Assembly: GCA_022820725.1 (NCBI GenBank)
Contig: JAJEFA010000014.1
Span: forward strand, 248,001-312,000
DNA from: Candidatus Binatia bacterium
GTDB lineage: Bacteria > Desulfobacterota > Binatia > Bin18
Length of the DNA stretch: 64,000 bases
Reading direction: 5' to 3'
Each line of letters opens with the position of its first letter. The first letter of the stretch is position 1. A program made the translations under genes and the position numbers. The notes under the pieces were generated by a model. It made no database searches. It worked only from the letters and a program-made list of their open reading frames with translations, and was not told the origin of the DNA. Positions 1-8,998 of this stretch are shown here, in pieces.

Positions 1-111
1 CGTAAAGACCCGAAGCGGGTGCGTGAGCTTGCGCTCGACGATCTCGGTATTCGTGCCGATATTGATACGCCTGAGGAGTACGCTCGGTGGGTTGGCGCAC
101 GAAAAATATAG
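1..111 (+). CDS. C-terminal end of a probable molybdenum-cofactor nucleotidyltransferase (partial)
   Basis: The reading frame is open from the first base and ends at TAG 109-111, giving 36 residues of a protein that begins outside the window. The tail contains DIDTPEEYARW, which resembles the DIDTPED(Y/L) ending of MobA/MocA-like transferases that attach CMP or GMP to molybdopterin. Its position just upstream of molybdenum hydroxylase genes fits a dedicated cofactor-maturation role. Only the tail is visible, so another nucleotidyltransferase family is possible. Confidence 0.55.
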   Translation, partial: RKDPKRVRELALDDLGIRADIDTPEEYARWVGARKI

Positions 112-236
112 GACAATATTCTACGAGAAAATCCAGGAACCCTTGCACTTCCTGGCGCTTTTATATAGCAATCTAGGAGCCCGCGAAGGGGCAGGAAGAC
201 GACGGACGACGAATCAAAATCAAAAAGGAGGCGACC

Positions 237-1103
237 TTGCACGAACTGAATTATGAAGCGCCGACTTCGCTCGATCAGGCCATTAGCGTTTTGGCCGCGG
301 CGGGCGAAAATGGGCGTATGCTAGCAGGAGGTACGGATCTGATTATCCAGATGCGTGCCGGTGTACGACAACCGGGACAGGTGATTGACGCCAAAAAGAT
401 CCCAGAACTCCAGGCATTATCGTTTGATGCACAAACCGGACTCCAACTCGGAGCCGCACGGGCATGCTGCGAGATTATTGCCGACGCGACCGTGCAGCAG
501 CACTATCCGGGGCTGGCTGAGGCTGCCGCGCTGATCGGCTCCGATCAGATCCTGGCGCGGGCCTCGGTGGGTGGGAACGTGTGTAATGGCTCACCGGCCG
601 CAGATACGACGCCGGCCCTGATTGCTTTGGGCGCAGTCTGTCAGATCGCCGGACCCAACGGCACGCGCGAGGTGGCAGTTGAAGATTTTGTGACTGCTCC
701 CGGACAGACGGTGCTCGCGCCGAACGAGTTATTGGTGGCCTTCCGGATTCCCGCCCCGCAAGGGTCTGCTGACTGCTACCAACGTTTTATCCCTCGGAAC
801 GAGATGGATATCGCGGTGGTTGGTGTGGGCTCGTGCGTGGCGCTCGATGACGATACTTGCACCGCGGCCCGTATCGGTCTTGGCGCGGTTGCCGCCCGGC
901 CACTTCTGGCCAAAGAAGCGGGCGACTCTCTCATCGGGAAAACGCTGGATGACGCCGCTATCGATGCTGCGGCACAGCTCGCTCAGCAAGCCGCCTCGCC
1001 CATTAGTGATATGCGCGGCACGGCAGAATTTCGAACGCATCTGGTCGGTGTTCTTACCCGCCGCACTCTGAAGGAAGCAGCCGCACGGGCGCGGGCACGC
1101 TAG
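237..1103 (+). CDS. Molybdenum hydroxylase FAD-binding (medium) subunit
   Basis: 288 residues, the usual size for the CoxM/XdhB-type FAD subunit that passes electrons from the 2Fe-2S subunit to an acceptor. The start is TTG at 237, chosen because a strong AAAAAGGAGG lies just upstream and no in-frame ATG is near the conserved N-terminus (ELNYEAPTSLDQAI). Family hallmarks are the AGGTDL FAD pyrophosphate loop at about residue 31 and ASVGGNVCNGSPAADT at about residues 105-120. The 2Fe-2S gene follows after 23 bases, so this is the first gene of a hydroxylase operon. The substrate cannot be predicted. Confidence 0.93.
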   Translation: MHELNYEAPTSLDQAISVLAAAGENGRMLAGGTDLIIQMRAGVRQPGQVIDAKKIPELQALSFDAQTGLQLGAARACCEIIADATVQQHYPGLAEAAALIGSDQILARASVGGNVCNGSPAADTTPALIALGAVCQIAGPNGTREVAVEDFVTAPGQTVLAPNELLVAFRIPAPQGSADCYQRFIPRNEMDIAVVGVGSCVALDDDTCTAARIGLGAVAARPLLAKEAGDSLIGKTLDDAAIDAAAQLAQQAASPISDMRGTAEFRTHLVGVLTRRTLKEAAARARAR

Positions 1104-1126
1104 GTTATTGGGAAGGCAGGAAAAAC

Positions 1127-1603
1127 ATGAAGAAAGTACATGTGCAAACAACCGTTAATGGGGAAGAGACCGAGTTCCTGTGTGAACCGCGCCAGAGTCT
1201 GCTTGAGGTGCTGCGTGATGTTGTTGGCTATACCGGCACGAAAGAAGGTTGCCTGACGGGCGACTGTGGCGCGTGCAGCGTCATTCTGGATGGACGGCCC
1301 ACAGACTCCTGTCTGGTGCTCGGGGTTGAGGCCGAGGGCAAAGAGATCACCACGGTCGAAGGCTTGGCCGACGGGGATACCCTGCATCCGCTCCAAAAGA
1401 AATTCCTGGAGCATGCCGCCCTCCAGTGCGGGATCTGCACCCCCGGCTTTTTAGTCACGTCCAAAGCCCTGTTGGACCGGAACCCCAATCCCACCGAGCA
1501 TGAAATTCGTTATGCCCTGGCTGGCAATCTCTGCCGCTGCACGGGCTATGACAAGATCGTGAGAGCGGTGCAAGACGCCGCCGCTGAACTGCAAGGGAGG
1601 TAA
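1127..1603 (+). CDS. Molybdenum hydroxylase 2Fe-2S (small) subunit
   Basis: 158 residues with both expected iron-sulfur motifs. The plant-type ferredoxin cluster ligands are Cys42, Cys47, Cys50 and Cys62. The second cluster ligands are Cys101, Cys104, Cys136 and Cys138 (CGIC ... CRC). The protein relays electrons from the molybdopterin centre to FAD. The Mo-subunit gene starts two bases after the stop codon, indicating translational coupling. Family assignment is secure; substrate is not inferable. Confidence 0.96.
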   Translation: MKKVHVQTTVNGEETEFLCEPRQSLLEVLRDVVGYTGTKEGCLTGDCGACSVILDGRPTDSCLVLGVEAEGKEITTVEGLADGDTLHPLQKKFLEHAALQCGICTPGFLVTSKALLDRNPNPTEHEIRYALAGNLCRCTGYDKIVRAVQDAAAELQGR

Positions 1604-1605
1604 AT

Positions 1606-3876
1606 ATGGCTACCCAACAAGAACATAAATTCAAGGTCATCGGGACACGTCCGATTCGGCACGATGGAGTCGATAAAGTCACCGGTCGGGCACAGTATGG
1701 CGCCGATATCAGTCTGGCTGGCCTCTTGCACGGTAAGGTTCTGTGCAGCCCGCACGCTCACGCCAGAATCAAATCGATCGACACCTCAGCGGCCGAGGCT
1801 CTGCCTGGGGTGAAAGCGGTCGTCACGGCCAAGGACTTTCCGGAGATTGGGCCCGGTATGGCGGCAATGGGAGAACTGCCGATCAACCCGCAGCATATAT
1901 CCCTGAACTGCATGGCCCGCGACAAGGTTCTGTACGACGGACATGTGGTGGCCGCCGTCGCAGCCACCAGCCCGCATATCGCCGAGGAAGCCACAAAGCT
2001 GATCAAAGTTGACTATGAAGTCCTGCCGCATGTGCAGAACGTGGTTGAGGCTATGGATGATAAGGCCCCGATCCTGATCCCCGGCTTGGGCAAGGGCGAT
2101 GATGGGGAGCCCACGGACACGAACGTCGCCAACCATATCCAGTTCGCGCGCGGTGACCTGGCCGAGGGCTTTGCCGCCGCCGAGGTGGTCATTGAGCGTG
2201 AGTTTGACACGTCCATGGTTCACCAGGGCTATATTGAGCCGCATAACGCCGTGGCCCAGTACAGTTCGGACGGGCAGAGCACGATCTGGGTAAGTACCCA
2301 GGGCGCGTTTACGGCCCGGGATCAAACGGCCTTTATGCTCGACATGCCACCGAGCAAGATCAAGGTGATTCCCGCGGAAATCGGGGGCGGTTTTGGCGGT
2401 AAGATTCCCATCTATTACGAGCCGATTGCGCTGGTGCTGTCAAAGCACACGGGCAAGCCGGTCAAAATGGTTATGAAGCGCGCCGATGTGCTCAAAGCCA
2501 CCGGACCGACCCCGGGCTCGCATATCAAGGTGAAGATGGGAGCGGACAAGGACGGCAAGATTACGGCTGCCGAAGTCTGGATGGCCTATGAAGCCGGTGG
2601 CTTTCCGGGCTCCCCGGTTGGCGCAGGCTGTATGTGCGTTATTGCGCCGTATGACATCGAGAATCTCCAAATCGACGGCTATGACGTGTTGGTCAACAAG
2701 CCCAAGACTGCGGCCTACCGGGCTCCGGGCGCAACCAACGCGGCCATGGGATCAGAGACGGTGATCGATGAACTCGCCGAAAAGCTCGGCATCGACCCAT
2801 TGGAGTTCCGTCGCATCAACGGCGCCAAAGAGGGCACGGCGCAGCCCGCGGGCCCGAAGTTTGGCCAGATCGGCTTTCTTGAAACGCTCGAAGCCGCCAA
2901 AGATAGCGACCACTTCAAGTCCGAGCTGCCTCAGGTCGAAGGCCGCCGGGTTGGTCGGGGGCTGGCCTCGGGCTTCTGGTTTAACGCCGGTTTTCAGTCC
3001 AGCGCGACCGTCGCCATTAATACTGACGGCACCGCCAATGTGGTGACCGGTTCGACCGATATTGGTGGCACGCGGGCGTCTTGCGCCATGATTGCGGCGG
3101 AGGTGCTCTGCCTCAAGGCAGAAGAAGTCCACCCGGTTGTGGCCGATACCGAATCCATTGGCCATACGGATATGACCGGCGGCAGCCGGGTCACCTTTGC
3201 TACCGGGACAGCCGTGTATGAAGCCGCGCAAGATGTGCTGAATCAACTCAAGGGGCGGGCCGCTAAATCCTGGAAGGTCGATGCGGATAAAGTCGTGTTT
3301 CAGGATGGTGTCTTCACCTGTACCGAGAACGGCAACGAATCCATGACCCTCAAGGAACTCGCCGGCAAGCTGCCGCGGACCGGCGGGCCGGTGGCGGGCC
3401 GGGCGTCCGTCAACCCCCGCGGTGTGGGGCCAGGCTTTGCAACCCATGTGGTTGACGTGGCTGTGGACGAGGAAACCGGCAAAGTGGACGTGCTGCGCTA
3501 CACGGCTGTCCAGGACGTCGGAAAGGCCGTCCATCCCAGCTACGTGGAAGGCCAGATGCAGGGTGGCGTAGCCCAGGGGGTCGGCTGGGCGCTCAACGAG
3601 GAATACGTCTATGGCGAGGACGGACGGATGCAGAACACCGGTTTCCTGGATTATCGGATGCCGACCTGTCTTGATTTGCCCATGATTGAAACCATCATGG
3701 TTGAGGTCCCGAACCCCGGTCATCCGGTGGGTGTGCGCGGTGTGGGCGAAGTGCCCATTGTTCCTCCGCCGGCTGCCATCGCCAACGCGATCTATAACGC
3801 AACCGGCGTGCGGCTGCTGGACCTGCCCATGTCACCTCCGCGCGTGACCAAGGCGATTTTGGAGAAAAACGGGTAA
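1606..3876 (+). CDS. Molybdenum hydroxylase Mo-binding large subunit, copy A
   Basis: 756 residues, typical of the CoxL/XdhA-type subunit that binds molybdopterin cytosine dinucleotide and hydroxylates the substrate. Visible motifs are the N-terminal RHDGVDKVTGRAQYGAD, the glycine-rich EIGGGFGGK (about residue 260), AAYRAPGATN (about residue 370) and, near the C-terminus, RGVGEVPIVPPPAAIANAI carrying the catalytic Glu. The AYRCSFR loop of form I CO dehydrogenase is absent, so this is a general xanthine dehydrogenase-family enzyme. A close paralogue follows at 4290, probably from tandem duplication. Confidence 0.94.
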   Translation: MATQQEHKFKVIGTRPIRHDGVDKVTGRAQYGADISLAGLLHGKVLCSPHAHARIKSIDTSAAEALPGVKAVVTAKDFPEIGPGMAAMGELPINPQHISLNCMARDKVLYDGHVVAAVAATSPHIAEEATKLIKVDYEVLPHVQNVVEAMDDKAPILIPGLGKGDDGEPTDTNVANHIQFARGDLAEGFAAAEVVIEREFDTSMVHQGYIEPHNAVAQYSSDGQSTIWVSTQGAFTARDQTAFMLDMPPSKIKVIPAEIGGGFGGKIPIYYEPIALVLSKHTGKPVKMVMKRADVLKATGPTPGSHIKVKMGADKDGKITAAEVWMAYEAGGFPGSPVGAGCMCVIAPYDIENLQIDGYDVLVNKPKTAAYRAPGATNAAMGSETVIDELAEKLGIDPLEFRRINGAKEGTAQPAGPKFGQIGFLETLEAAKDSDHFKSELPQVEGRRVGRGLASGFWFNAGFQSSATVAINTDGTANVVTGSTDIGGTRASCAMIAAEVLCLKAEEVHPVVADTESIGHTDMTGGSRVTFATGTAVYEAAQDVLNQLKGRAAKSWKVDADKVVFQDGVFTCTENGNESMTLKELAGKLPRTGGPVAGRASVNPRGVGPGFATHVVDVAVDEETGKVDVLRYTAVQDVGKAVHPSYVEGQMQGGVAQGVGWALNEEYVYGEDGRMQNTGFLDYRMPTCLDLPMIETIMVEVPNPGHPVGVRGVGEVPIVPPPAAIANAIYNATGVRLLDLPMSPPRVTKAILEKNG

Positions 3877-3880
3877 TGAG

Positions 3881-3943
3881 GGGGATTGGGGGTTAGGGGT
3901 TAGAAAGACCGCCCCCAATCCCCAACCCCTAACTCCCAACCCC
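3881..3943. repeat. G/C-rich imperfect inverted repeat
   Basis: A G-rich arm (GGGGGATTGGGGGTTAGGGG) is followed by C-rich sequence made of CCCCAATCCCC and AACCCCTAA units, able to form a hairpin. It fills the gap between the first Mo subunit and the MoaD-like gene. A second C-rich copy lies at 29242-29273, so it is a dispersed family. Runs of four or five G could also form a quadruplex. Effect on the operon is unknown. Confidence 0.7.
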
Positions 3944-3950
3944 CAAGAAA

Positions 3951-4214
3951 ATGGCCACTGTCTATATCCCTTCACTCCTGCGTAAATTAACCGGTGGCAA
4001 GGACCGCACGACTGCCACCGGGGGAACAGTGGGGGAAATAGTCGAAGACCTTGAACGCCAGTTTCCCGGCTTTCGGAGCCGCGTAGTGGAGAATGGGGAC
4101 CTGGTCGGCTCTATCGCGGTTTCGATTAACGGAGAGATCGGGACGGAAGGGTTGACCGAATCGGTTCCAGACGGGGGCGAAGTCCATTTTGTTCCAGCCA
4201 TTGGAGGCGGATGA
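3951..4214 (+). CDS. MoaD/ThiS-family sulfur carrier protein
   Basis: 87 residues with the small beta-grasp fold pattern and the diagnostic C-terminal Gly-Gly (ending AIGGG). In MoaD the terminal glycine is adenylated by MoeB and thiocarboxylated to donate sulfur to molybdopterin. Placement between two Mo subunits of a molybdenum hydroxylase suggests local supply for cofactor assembly. The ending has one glycine more than the classical GG. Another sulfur-transfer role is possible, since MoaD/ThiS-like carriers serve several pathways. Confidence 0.82.
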   Translation: MATVYIPSLLRKLTGGKDRTTATGGTVGEIVEDLERQFPGFRSRVVENGDLVGSIAVSINGEIGTEGLTESVPDGGEVHFVPAIGGG

Positions 4215-4236
4215 GCCGCTTTTACGATAACTCTCG

Positions 4237-4272
4237 AACGGGGAAGGGTAGCTACTGCTCTTCCCCGTTTTT
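4237..4272 (+). terminator. Probable intrinsic terminator after the MoaD-like gene
   Basis: Stem arms AACGGGGAAG (4237-4246) and CTTCCCCGTT (4260-4269) enclose a short loop and are followed by a T run. It should end or attenuate transcription before the second Mo-subunit gene, which starts only 18 bases later and may therefore be expressed at a lower or different level. Confidence 0.65.
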
Positions 4273-4289
4273 ATGTATGGGAGGTGGAT

Positions 4290-6572
4290 ATGGAGGCCCA
4301 GCACGAGCATCAGTTCAAAGTGATTGGCACCCGCCCCATTCGGCACGACGGCGTCGATAAGGTCACGGGACGCGCCCGCTATGGAGCGGATATTACCCTG
4401 CCGGGTCTCCTGCACGGGAAAGTGCTGCGCAGTCCGCACCCCCATGCGCGGATCAAGTCAATCGAGACCGCCGAGGCGCAAGCCCTGCCAGGCGTCAAAG
4501 CGGTCATTACCGGAGCGGACTTTCCTGAGATTGAACCAGGGATGCTGCAAATCGGTGAGAACTTTGTCAATCCACGCCACCTGGCCACGAATATTATGGC
4601 TCGCGGCAAAGTCCTGTACGACGGCCATGCGGTCGCGGCTGTTGCGGCAACCAGCCCCCACGTTGCCGAGGAAGCGCTCAAGCTCATCAGAGTGGAGTAC
4701 GAGCCGCTGCCCTTCGTCCAAAACGTGCGGGAAGCCATGCAGGACGACGCGGTGATCCTCCACCCGGATCTGCGGACCGCTGGGGTCGATGCCGGGGATG
4801 ACAAAGAAACCAATATCGCCAACCATATCCAGTTCTCGCGGGGCGACCTCGCTGCCGGGTTTGCCGCAGCCAAGATTGTGATCGCACGCGAGTTTGCAAC
4901 CACCATGGTCCATCAGGGCTATATCGAGCCGCATAACGCCGTGGCGCAGTATAACCAGGACGGCAAGGCAACGGTCTGGGTCAGTACCCAAGGGCCGTTT
5001 GCCGTGCGCGAGTTGTGCGGCACGATGCTGCAAATGAACCGTGGAGATATCAAGGTTGTGCCGGCCGAGATCGGGGGCGGCTTTGGCGGCAAGACTACGG
5101 TGTATTTGGAACCGGTGGCCCTGCTCCTGTCCAAACTCACCGGCCGCCCAGTGAAAATGGTCATGTCTCGGAGTGAGGTGCTGCGCGCCACAGGTCCGAC
5201 GCCGGGCTCGCATATTCGCGCCAAGATTGGTGTGAACACCGATGGCAAAATCACGGCGGCTGAACTCCAGCTCCTGTTTGAAGCGGGCGCCTTTCCCGGT
5301 TCACCGGTAGCGGCTGGGTGTATGACCGTTCTGGCTCCGTACGACTTGGAAAATTTTCAGATCGACGGCTACGATGTCGTGCTGAACAAGCCCAAGACGT
5401 GTGCCTACCGTGCTCCCGGTGCCACCAACCCGGCTCTGGCGGCCGAAACGATTCTTGACGAGATGGCAGAAAAGCTGGGGCTTGATCCGCTCGAAATACG
5501 ACGCATCAACGGTGCCAAAGAGGGTACGGCCCAACCCGCCGGGCCTCAGTTCAAACGGATCGGCTATCTCGAAACGGTTGAAGCCATTCACAACAGCGAG
5601 CACTATCAGTCGCCACCGCCCCAGAGTGGAAACGGGAAACTCCGCGGGCGGGGGGTGGCAACCGGCTTCTGGTTTAATGCCGCGTTTCAGTCGAGCGCCA
5701 CAGTGAGCATTAACACCGATGGCACTGCCAATGTGGTAACCGGCTCGCCCGATATCGGTGGCAGCCGGGCCTCGTGCGCCATGATTGCAGCCGAGGTGTT
5801 GGGCCTCCGGGCGGAAGACATGCACCCGGTTGTCGCAGACACGGAATCCATTGGCCATACCGATACGACCGGTGGCAGTCGGGTGACCTTCGCCACCGGT
5901 CTGGCTGTGTATGAAGCGGCCCAAGACGCGGTCGGCCAACTGAAGCAGCGGGCCGCTACGGTCTGGAAAGTCAAGCCGGAGGACGTCACCTACCAGGATG
6001 GGGTACTCTCCTGTCTGACCAATGGCCACGAATCCCTGAGCCTGAAGGAACTCACGCCCAAATTCCCCCGCTCCGGCGGTCCGGTTATGGGTCGTGCATC
6101 CGTCCGGCCACGTGGGGTGGGACCGGCCTTTGCCGCTCACGTGGTTGATGTGGAGGTCGATCCCGAGACCGGGAAAGTCGATATTCTCCGCTACACGGCC
6201 GCCCAGGATGTGGGCAAAGCCGTCCATCCCAGCTATGTCGAGGGACAGATTCAGGGTGGCGTGGCCCAAGGGGTCGGCTGGGCGCTCAACGAAGAGTATT
6301 TCTACGCTGAAGATGGGACCATGCGGAATACCGGTTTTCTCGATTATCGCATGCCCACCTGTCTCGACCTGCCCATGATCGAAACCATCCTGGTTGAGGT
6401 GGCCAATCCCGGCCATCCCATTGGCATCCGTGGCGTCGGTGAGGTGCCGATCGTCCCGCCACCCGCCGCGATTGCCAATGCCATTTATCGGGCAACCGGG
6501 GTGCGGATGACCGAGCTGCCCATGTCCCCGGCCAAAATAGTAAAGGCGATACTCGAGAAGAACGGAACGTAG
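4290..6572 (+). CDS. Molybdenum hydroxylase Mo-binding large subunit, copy B
   Basis: About 760 residues, collinear with and very similar to copy A over the whole length (both have RPIRHDGVDKVTGRA, EIGGGFGGK, YRAPGATN and RGVGEVPIVPPPAAIANAI). ATG 4290 is preferred over an in-frame GTG six bases upstream because GGGAGG is well spaced from it. No second set of FAD and 2Fe-2S genes accompanies it, so it may swap with copy A on the shared small subunits and broaden substrate range. It also lacks AYRCSFR. A tandem duplication that has since diverged is the simplest origin. Confidence 0.93.
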   Translation: MEAQHEHQFKVIGTRPIRHDGVDKVTGRARYGADITLPGLLHGKVLRSPHPHARIKSIETAEAQALPGVKAVITGADFPEIEPGMLQIGENFVNPRHLATNIMARGKVLYDGHAVAAVAATSPHVAEEALKLIRVEYEPLPFVQNVREAMQDDAVILHPDLRTAGVDAGDDKETNIANHIQFSRGDLAAGFAAAKIVIAREFATTMVHQGYIEPHNAVAQYNQDGKATVWVSTQGPFAVRELCGTMLQMNRGDIKVVPAEIGGGFGGKTTVYLEPVALLLSKLTGRPVKMVMSRSEVLRATGPTPGSHIRAKIGVNTDGKITAAELQLLFEAGAFPGSPVAAGCMTVLAPYDLENFQIDGYDVVLNKPKTCAYRAPGATNPALAAETILDEMAEKLGLDPLEIRRINGAKEGTAQPAGPQFKRIGYLETVEAIHNSEHYQSPPPQSGNGKLRGRGVATGFWFNAAFQSSATVSINTDGTANVVTGSPDIGGSRASCAMIAAEVLGLRAEDMHPVVADTESIGHTDTTGGSRVTFATGLAVYEAAQDAVGQLKQRAATVWKVKPEDVTYQDGVLSCLTNGHESLSLKELTPKFPRSGGPVMGRASVRPRGVGPAFAAHVVDVEVDPETGKVDILRYTAAQDVGKAVHPSYVEGQIQGGVAQGVGWALNEEYFYAEDGTMRNTGFLDYRMPTCLDLPMIETILVEVANPGHPIGIRGVGEVPIVPPPAAIANAIYRATGVRMTELPMSPAKIVKAILEKNGT

Positions 6573-6588
6573 GAAGACACGCTACTTC

Positions 6589-7179
6589 CTAGGGCTCGGT
6601 AATAAGCTCCAGAAACCCCTGCAGCATACGATAGGTCAGGCCCCAGATCGTTTTCCCGCCGTAGAGGAGCGCGGGCACCTGAATGGTCGACCCGGTCTGG
6701 AGCTTGCGCTGGACGATCTGTTCCACGCCGTCCTGTTGCATGAATGACAGCGGAACCCAAATGACGTCCTGAACTTCAACCGGATCGAGGACCGGGCTGG
6801 CGTCCCGAGAGACGAGATAGACAAACGGGGACACCACCATGCCAATCTGTTTTCCGCGCGCCGAGGCTTGCACCTCGGCCAGACGGCCGAGGTATTCGCC
6901 ATGCTCGGCAAGATCAATCCCCACCTCCTCATAGGTCTCGCGTTGGGTGGTGACAAACAGATCGGGGTCTTCCGGCTCCTGACGCCCCCCAGGGAAGGCC
7001 ATGTGTCCGGACCAGGGATCGTGAGGATGGTGGGCACGGTGGATGAAAAACACGTACACATCGTCAGGGCGGGGTTGCAGCAGCAGCGCAACCGCCGCCC
7101 GCATCGGCGCGTCGATATCGACCAGAGCGGGATTATGCTTCGAGAGCCGCTCACGGATGTGCAAAATACTGCTGTTCAT
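6589..7179 (-). CDS. Nudix hydrolase, CoA pyrophosphatase-like
   Basis: 196 residues. The core FPGGRQEPEDPDLF followed by QRETYEEVG is a Nudix signature, with REx2EE providing metal ligands. The arrangement, with the GGR motif after a SGHMAF segment, resembles the NudL/YeaB coenzyme A pyrophosphatase group, which hydrolyses CoA to phosphopantetheine and 3',5'-ADP. It is convergent with the molybdenum hydroxylase operon. Another nucleotide or CoA derivative may be the real substrate. Confidence 0.85.
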   Translation of the reverse strand: MNSSILHIRERLSKHNPALVDIDAPMRAAVALLLQPRPDDVYVFFIHRAHHPHDPWSGHMAFPGGRQEPEDPDLFVTTQRETYEEVGIDLAEHGEYLGRLAEVQASARGKQIGMVVSPFVYLVSRDASPVLDPVEVQDVIWVPLSFMQQDGVEQIVQRKLQTGSTIQVPALLYGGKTIWGLTYRMLQGFLELITEP

Positions 7180-7293
7180 AGCGGGTGCTGAATCTCAATC
7201 TCAATGCCTCAGACAATCCTCAGGGGGTGAGATACCCTTGTCCGAAGCAGGAAGAAGGGCGAGCCCGAGAGTGAGGCGACTCGTGTGCTCCTC

Positions 7294-7530
7294 TTACTGG
7301 CGGGACGACTCTTCTTGATTGGCTTCTTTGACTGCATCAAGCACGGCGCCCGCGCGCTGAACATAGACCTGGACTTCGAGGATCTGATTGAGCAGGCGGC
7401 CAATATAGGTACGAGCTTCCTCGGTTTGGGGACCGAGTCCTTTGACAAGCTGAGTAGCAGAACCTATCCCCTGGGTCGCCTGGGTGACGGCGCTTTCTAT
7501 TTCGCCGAAGGTTTCTGAGTCAATAATCAT
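7294..7530 (-). CDS. Small hypothetical protein, predicted helical
   Basis: 78 residues, not recognised. It begins with ATG and has AGAGGGGA just upstream on the minus strand. The sequence is helix-rich without Trp or Cys (…VTQATQGIGSATQLVKGLG… and VYVQRAGAVLDAVKEA), suggesting a short soluble coiled or bundled helix protein. It is divergent from the CoA-transferase gene at 7727, so the region 7531-7726 probably holds promoters for both; no clear promoter box stands out there. Confidence 0.55.
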   Translation of the reverse strand: MIIDSETFGEIESAVTQATQGIGSATQLVKGLGPQTEEARTYIGRLLNQILEVQVYVQRAGAVLDAVKEANQEESSRQ

Positions 7531-7726
7531 GCGAGTCCCCTCTGCGCGCTTTAACCTCGTGACTCATCGTACAGGCATGCGTTCATCCCGGCAATGTATA
7601 GAGAGAACTCCCCCTTCGTCAATCCGTTCGACCGCGCAGATTACCTGTAACGTCAATCTTGACAGCTGCGTTGTAGATGTCCAATACTCACAGCTTCTTG
7701 AACGTTGGAATACAGGAGGGTTCGGC

Positions 7727-8971
7727 ATGTCCCTGGAACGAGCCTTGAGTGGCATTCGCGTGGTTGACCTCACCCACTATATTGCGGGGCCCTATTGTAC
7801 AAAATTGCTCGGTGACTATGGGGCTGAGATCGTCAAGATTGAACCGCCAGCAGGTGGCGAAGGAGGGCGAATCCTGCCGCCATTTTTTGACGACCAGCCC
7901 GGCAGAGGGGGCTTGGGGGACCCTTCCCCCACAAAAGAGCAGAGCGGCCTCTTTTGTTTTCTGAATACCAGCAAACAGTCGGTGGCGGTTGACCTCACCT
8001 GTCAATCCGGTCGCGAGGTAATCTTACGCTTGATTGAACGCGCCGATGTGGTCGTTGAGAATTTCCGTCCGGGAACCCTTGAGCGCCTGGGTCTGGGGCA
8101 AGAGGTGCTGCGGGCCGCCAACCCACGGCTGGTGAGTGTTGCCATCTCGAACTTCGGCGCATCCGGTCCCTACCACGACTATCGTATGACCGACAGTGTC
8201 GCCTTTGCCCTGGGCAGTTGGACCTATCCCATGGGAGAACTCGACCGTCCTCCGGTCCAACCTGGGGGCGCGTTCGGCCAATACCTGGCCGGGTTATACG
8301 CCGCTATTGGCACCCTGCAGGCCGTGCGGAACCGGAACGCGACACAGGCCGCGCAGCACGTCGAGGTCTCCATCCAGGAGGCCCTGATTGCCACGTCCCT
8401 GTACGACTTTGTGGCGTTTTCCTATTCGGGCTTTGTCCGCCAACGGTCGGGCAAGCAGTTTCACGCGGCATTTCCAAATCTGGTCACGCTGCCGTGTGCG
8501 GATGGCTATGTTGGGGTGCATGCCGGCCTGCCGCATCAGATTGTTGCTCTGCTCGAACTGATAGAACGGCCCGACCTGGCAGGTGATCCACGCTTTCAGA
8601 ACATCACAACCCTGGCACTCTGCGCCGAGGAACTGCACGGCGCGCTTATTCCGTGGATGCGCGACCGCAAGAAGTGGGACATCTATCATGCCGCGCAAGC
8701 TCGGGGGATTCCGTTGTCACCGATCCCTTCCGCCCAAGAAGTCGTTGAATGGGCCCAACTTAAAGAGCGGCGGGCGTTTATCGAGGTCGAGGGTCCCGGA
8801 GGAGGAACCGTCACCATACCCGGTCCACCGTCCCGCGAAAGCGGACAGCCCATCCTCCGCCTCCGTCGCGCCCCCCGTGTCGGAGAGCACACGACGAGCG
8901 TGCTGGGCGAAAGGCTGGGCTATAGCAACGCCGATTTACACCGCCTTCGGGCCGCGGGTGCAATCAACTGA
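7727..8971 (+). CDS. CaiB/BaiF class III CoA-transferase with altered catalytic position
   Basis: 414 residues from ATG 7727, preceded by CAGGAGGG; the frame is open further upstream but that part does not match the family. Hallmarks are LSGIRVVDLTHYIAGPYC, GAEIVKIEPP, DLTCQSGRE, DVVVENFRPG and VEVSIQEAL. In formyl-CoA transferase an Asp (Asp169) forms the acyl-enzyme. Aligning from the conserved VEVS motif, that position is Gln185 here (GQYLAGLYA), whereas the next gene has Asp. The neighbouring gene starts 27 bases downstream, so the two may form a heteromeric enzyme in which this subunit is not acylated. Confidence 0.9.
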   Translation: MSLERALSGIRVVDLTHYIAGPYCTKLLGDYGAEIVKIEPPAGGEGGRILPPFFDDQPGRGGLGDPSPTKEQSGLFCFLNTSKQSVAVDLTCQSGREVILRLIERADVVVENFRPGTLERLGLGQEVLRAANPRLVSVAISNFGASGPYHDYRMTDSVAFALGSWTYPMGELDRPPVQPGGAFGQYLAGLYAAIGTLQAVRNRNATQAAQHVEVSIQEALIATSLYDFVAFSYSGFVRQRSGKQFHAAFPNLVTLPCADGYVGVHAGLPHQIVALLELIERPDLAGDPRFQNITTLALCAEELHGALIPWMRDRKKWDIYHAAQARGIPLSPIPSAQEVVEWAQLKERRAFIEVEGPGGGTVTIPGPPSRESGQPILRLRRAPRVGEHTTSVLGERLGYSNADLHRLRAAGAIN

Positions 8972-8998
8972 GGGACATCAAGACACAGGAGTACGCAT

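Noticed and set aside
2752..3723. Long minus-strand open frame (323 codons) inside the first Mo subunit
   Set aside because: It is antisense to a strongly conserved gene with clear motifs and has no family signal or ribosome-binding site; high GC creates such shadow frames.
1606..6572. Form I carbon monoxide dehydrogenase
   Set aside because: The AYRCSFR active-site loop is absent from both copies (YRAPGATN instead), so only a general molybdenum hydroxylase call is supported.
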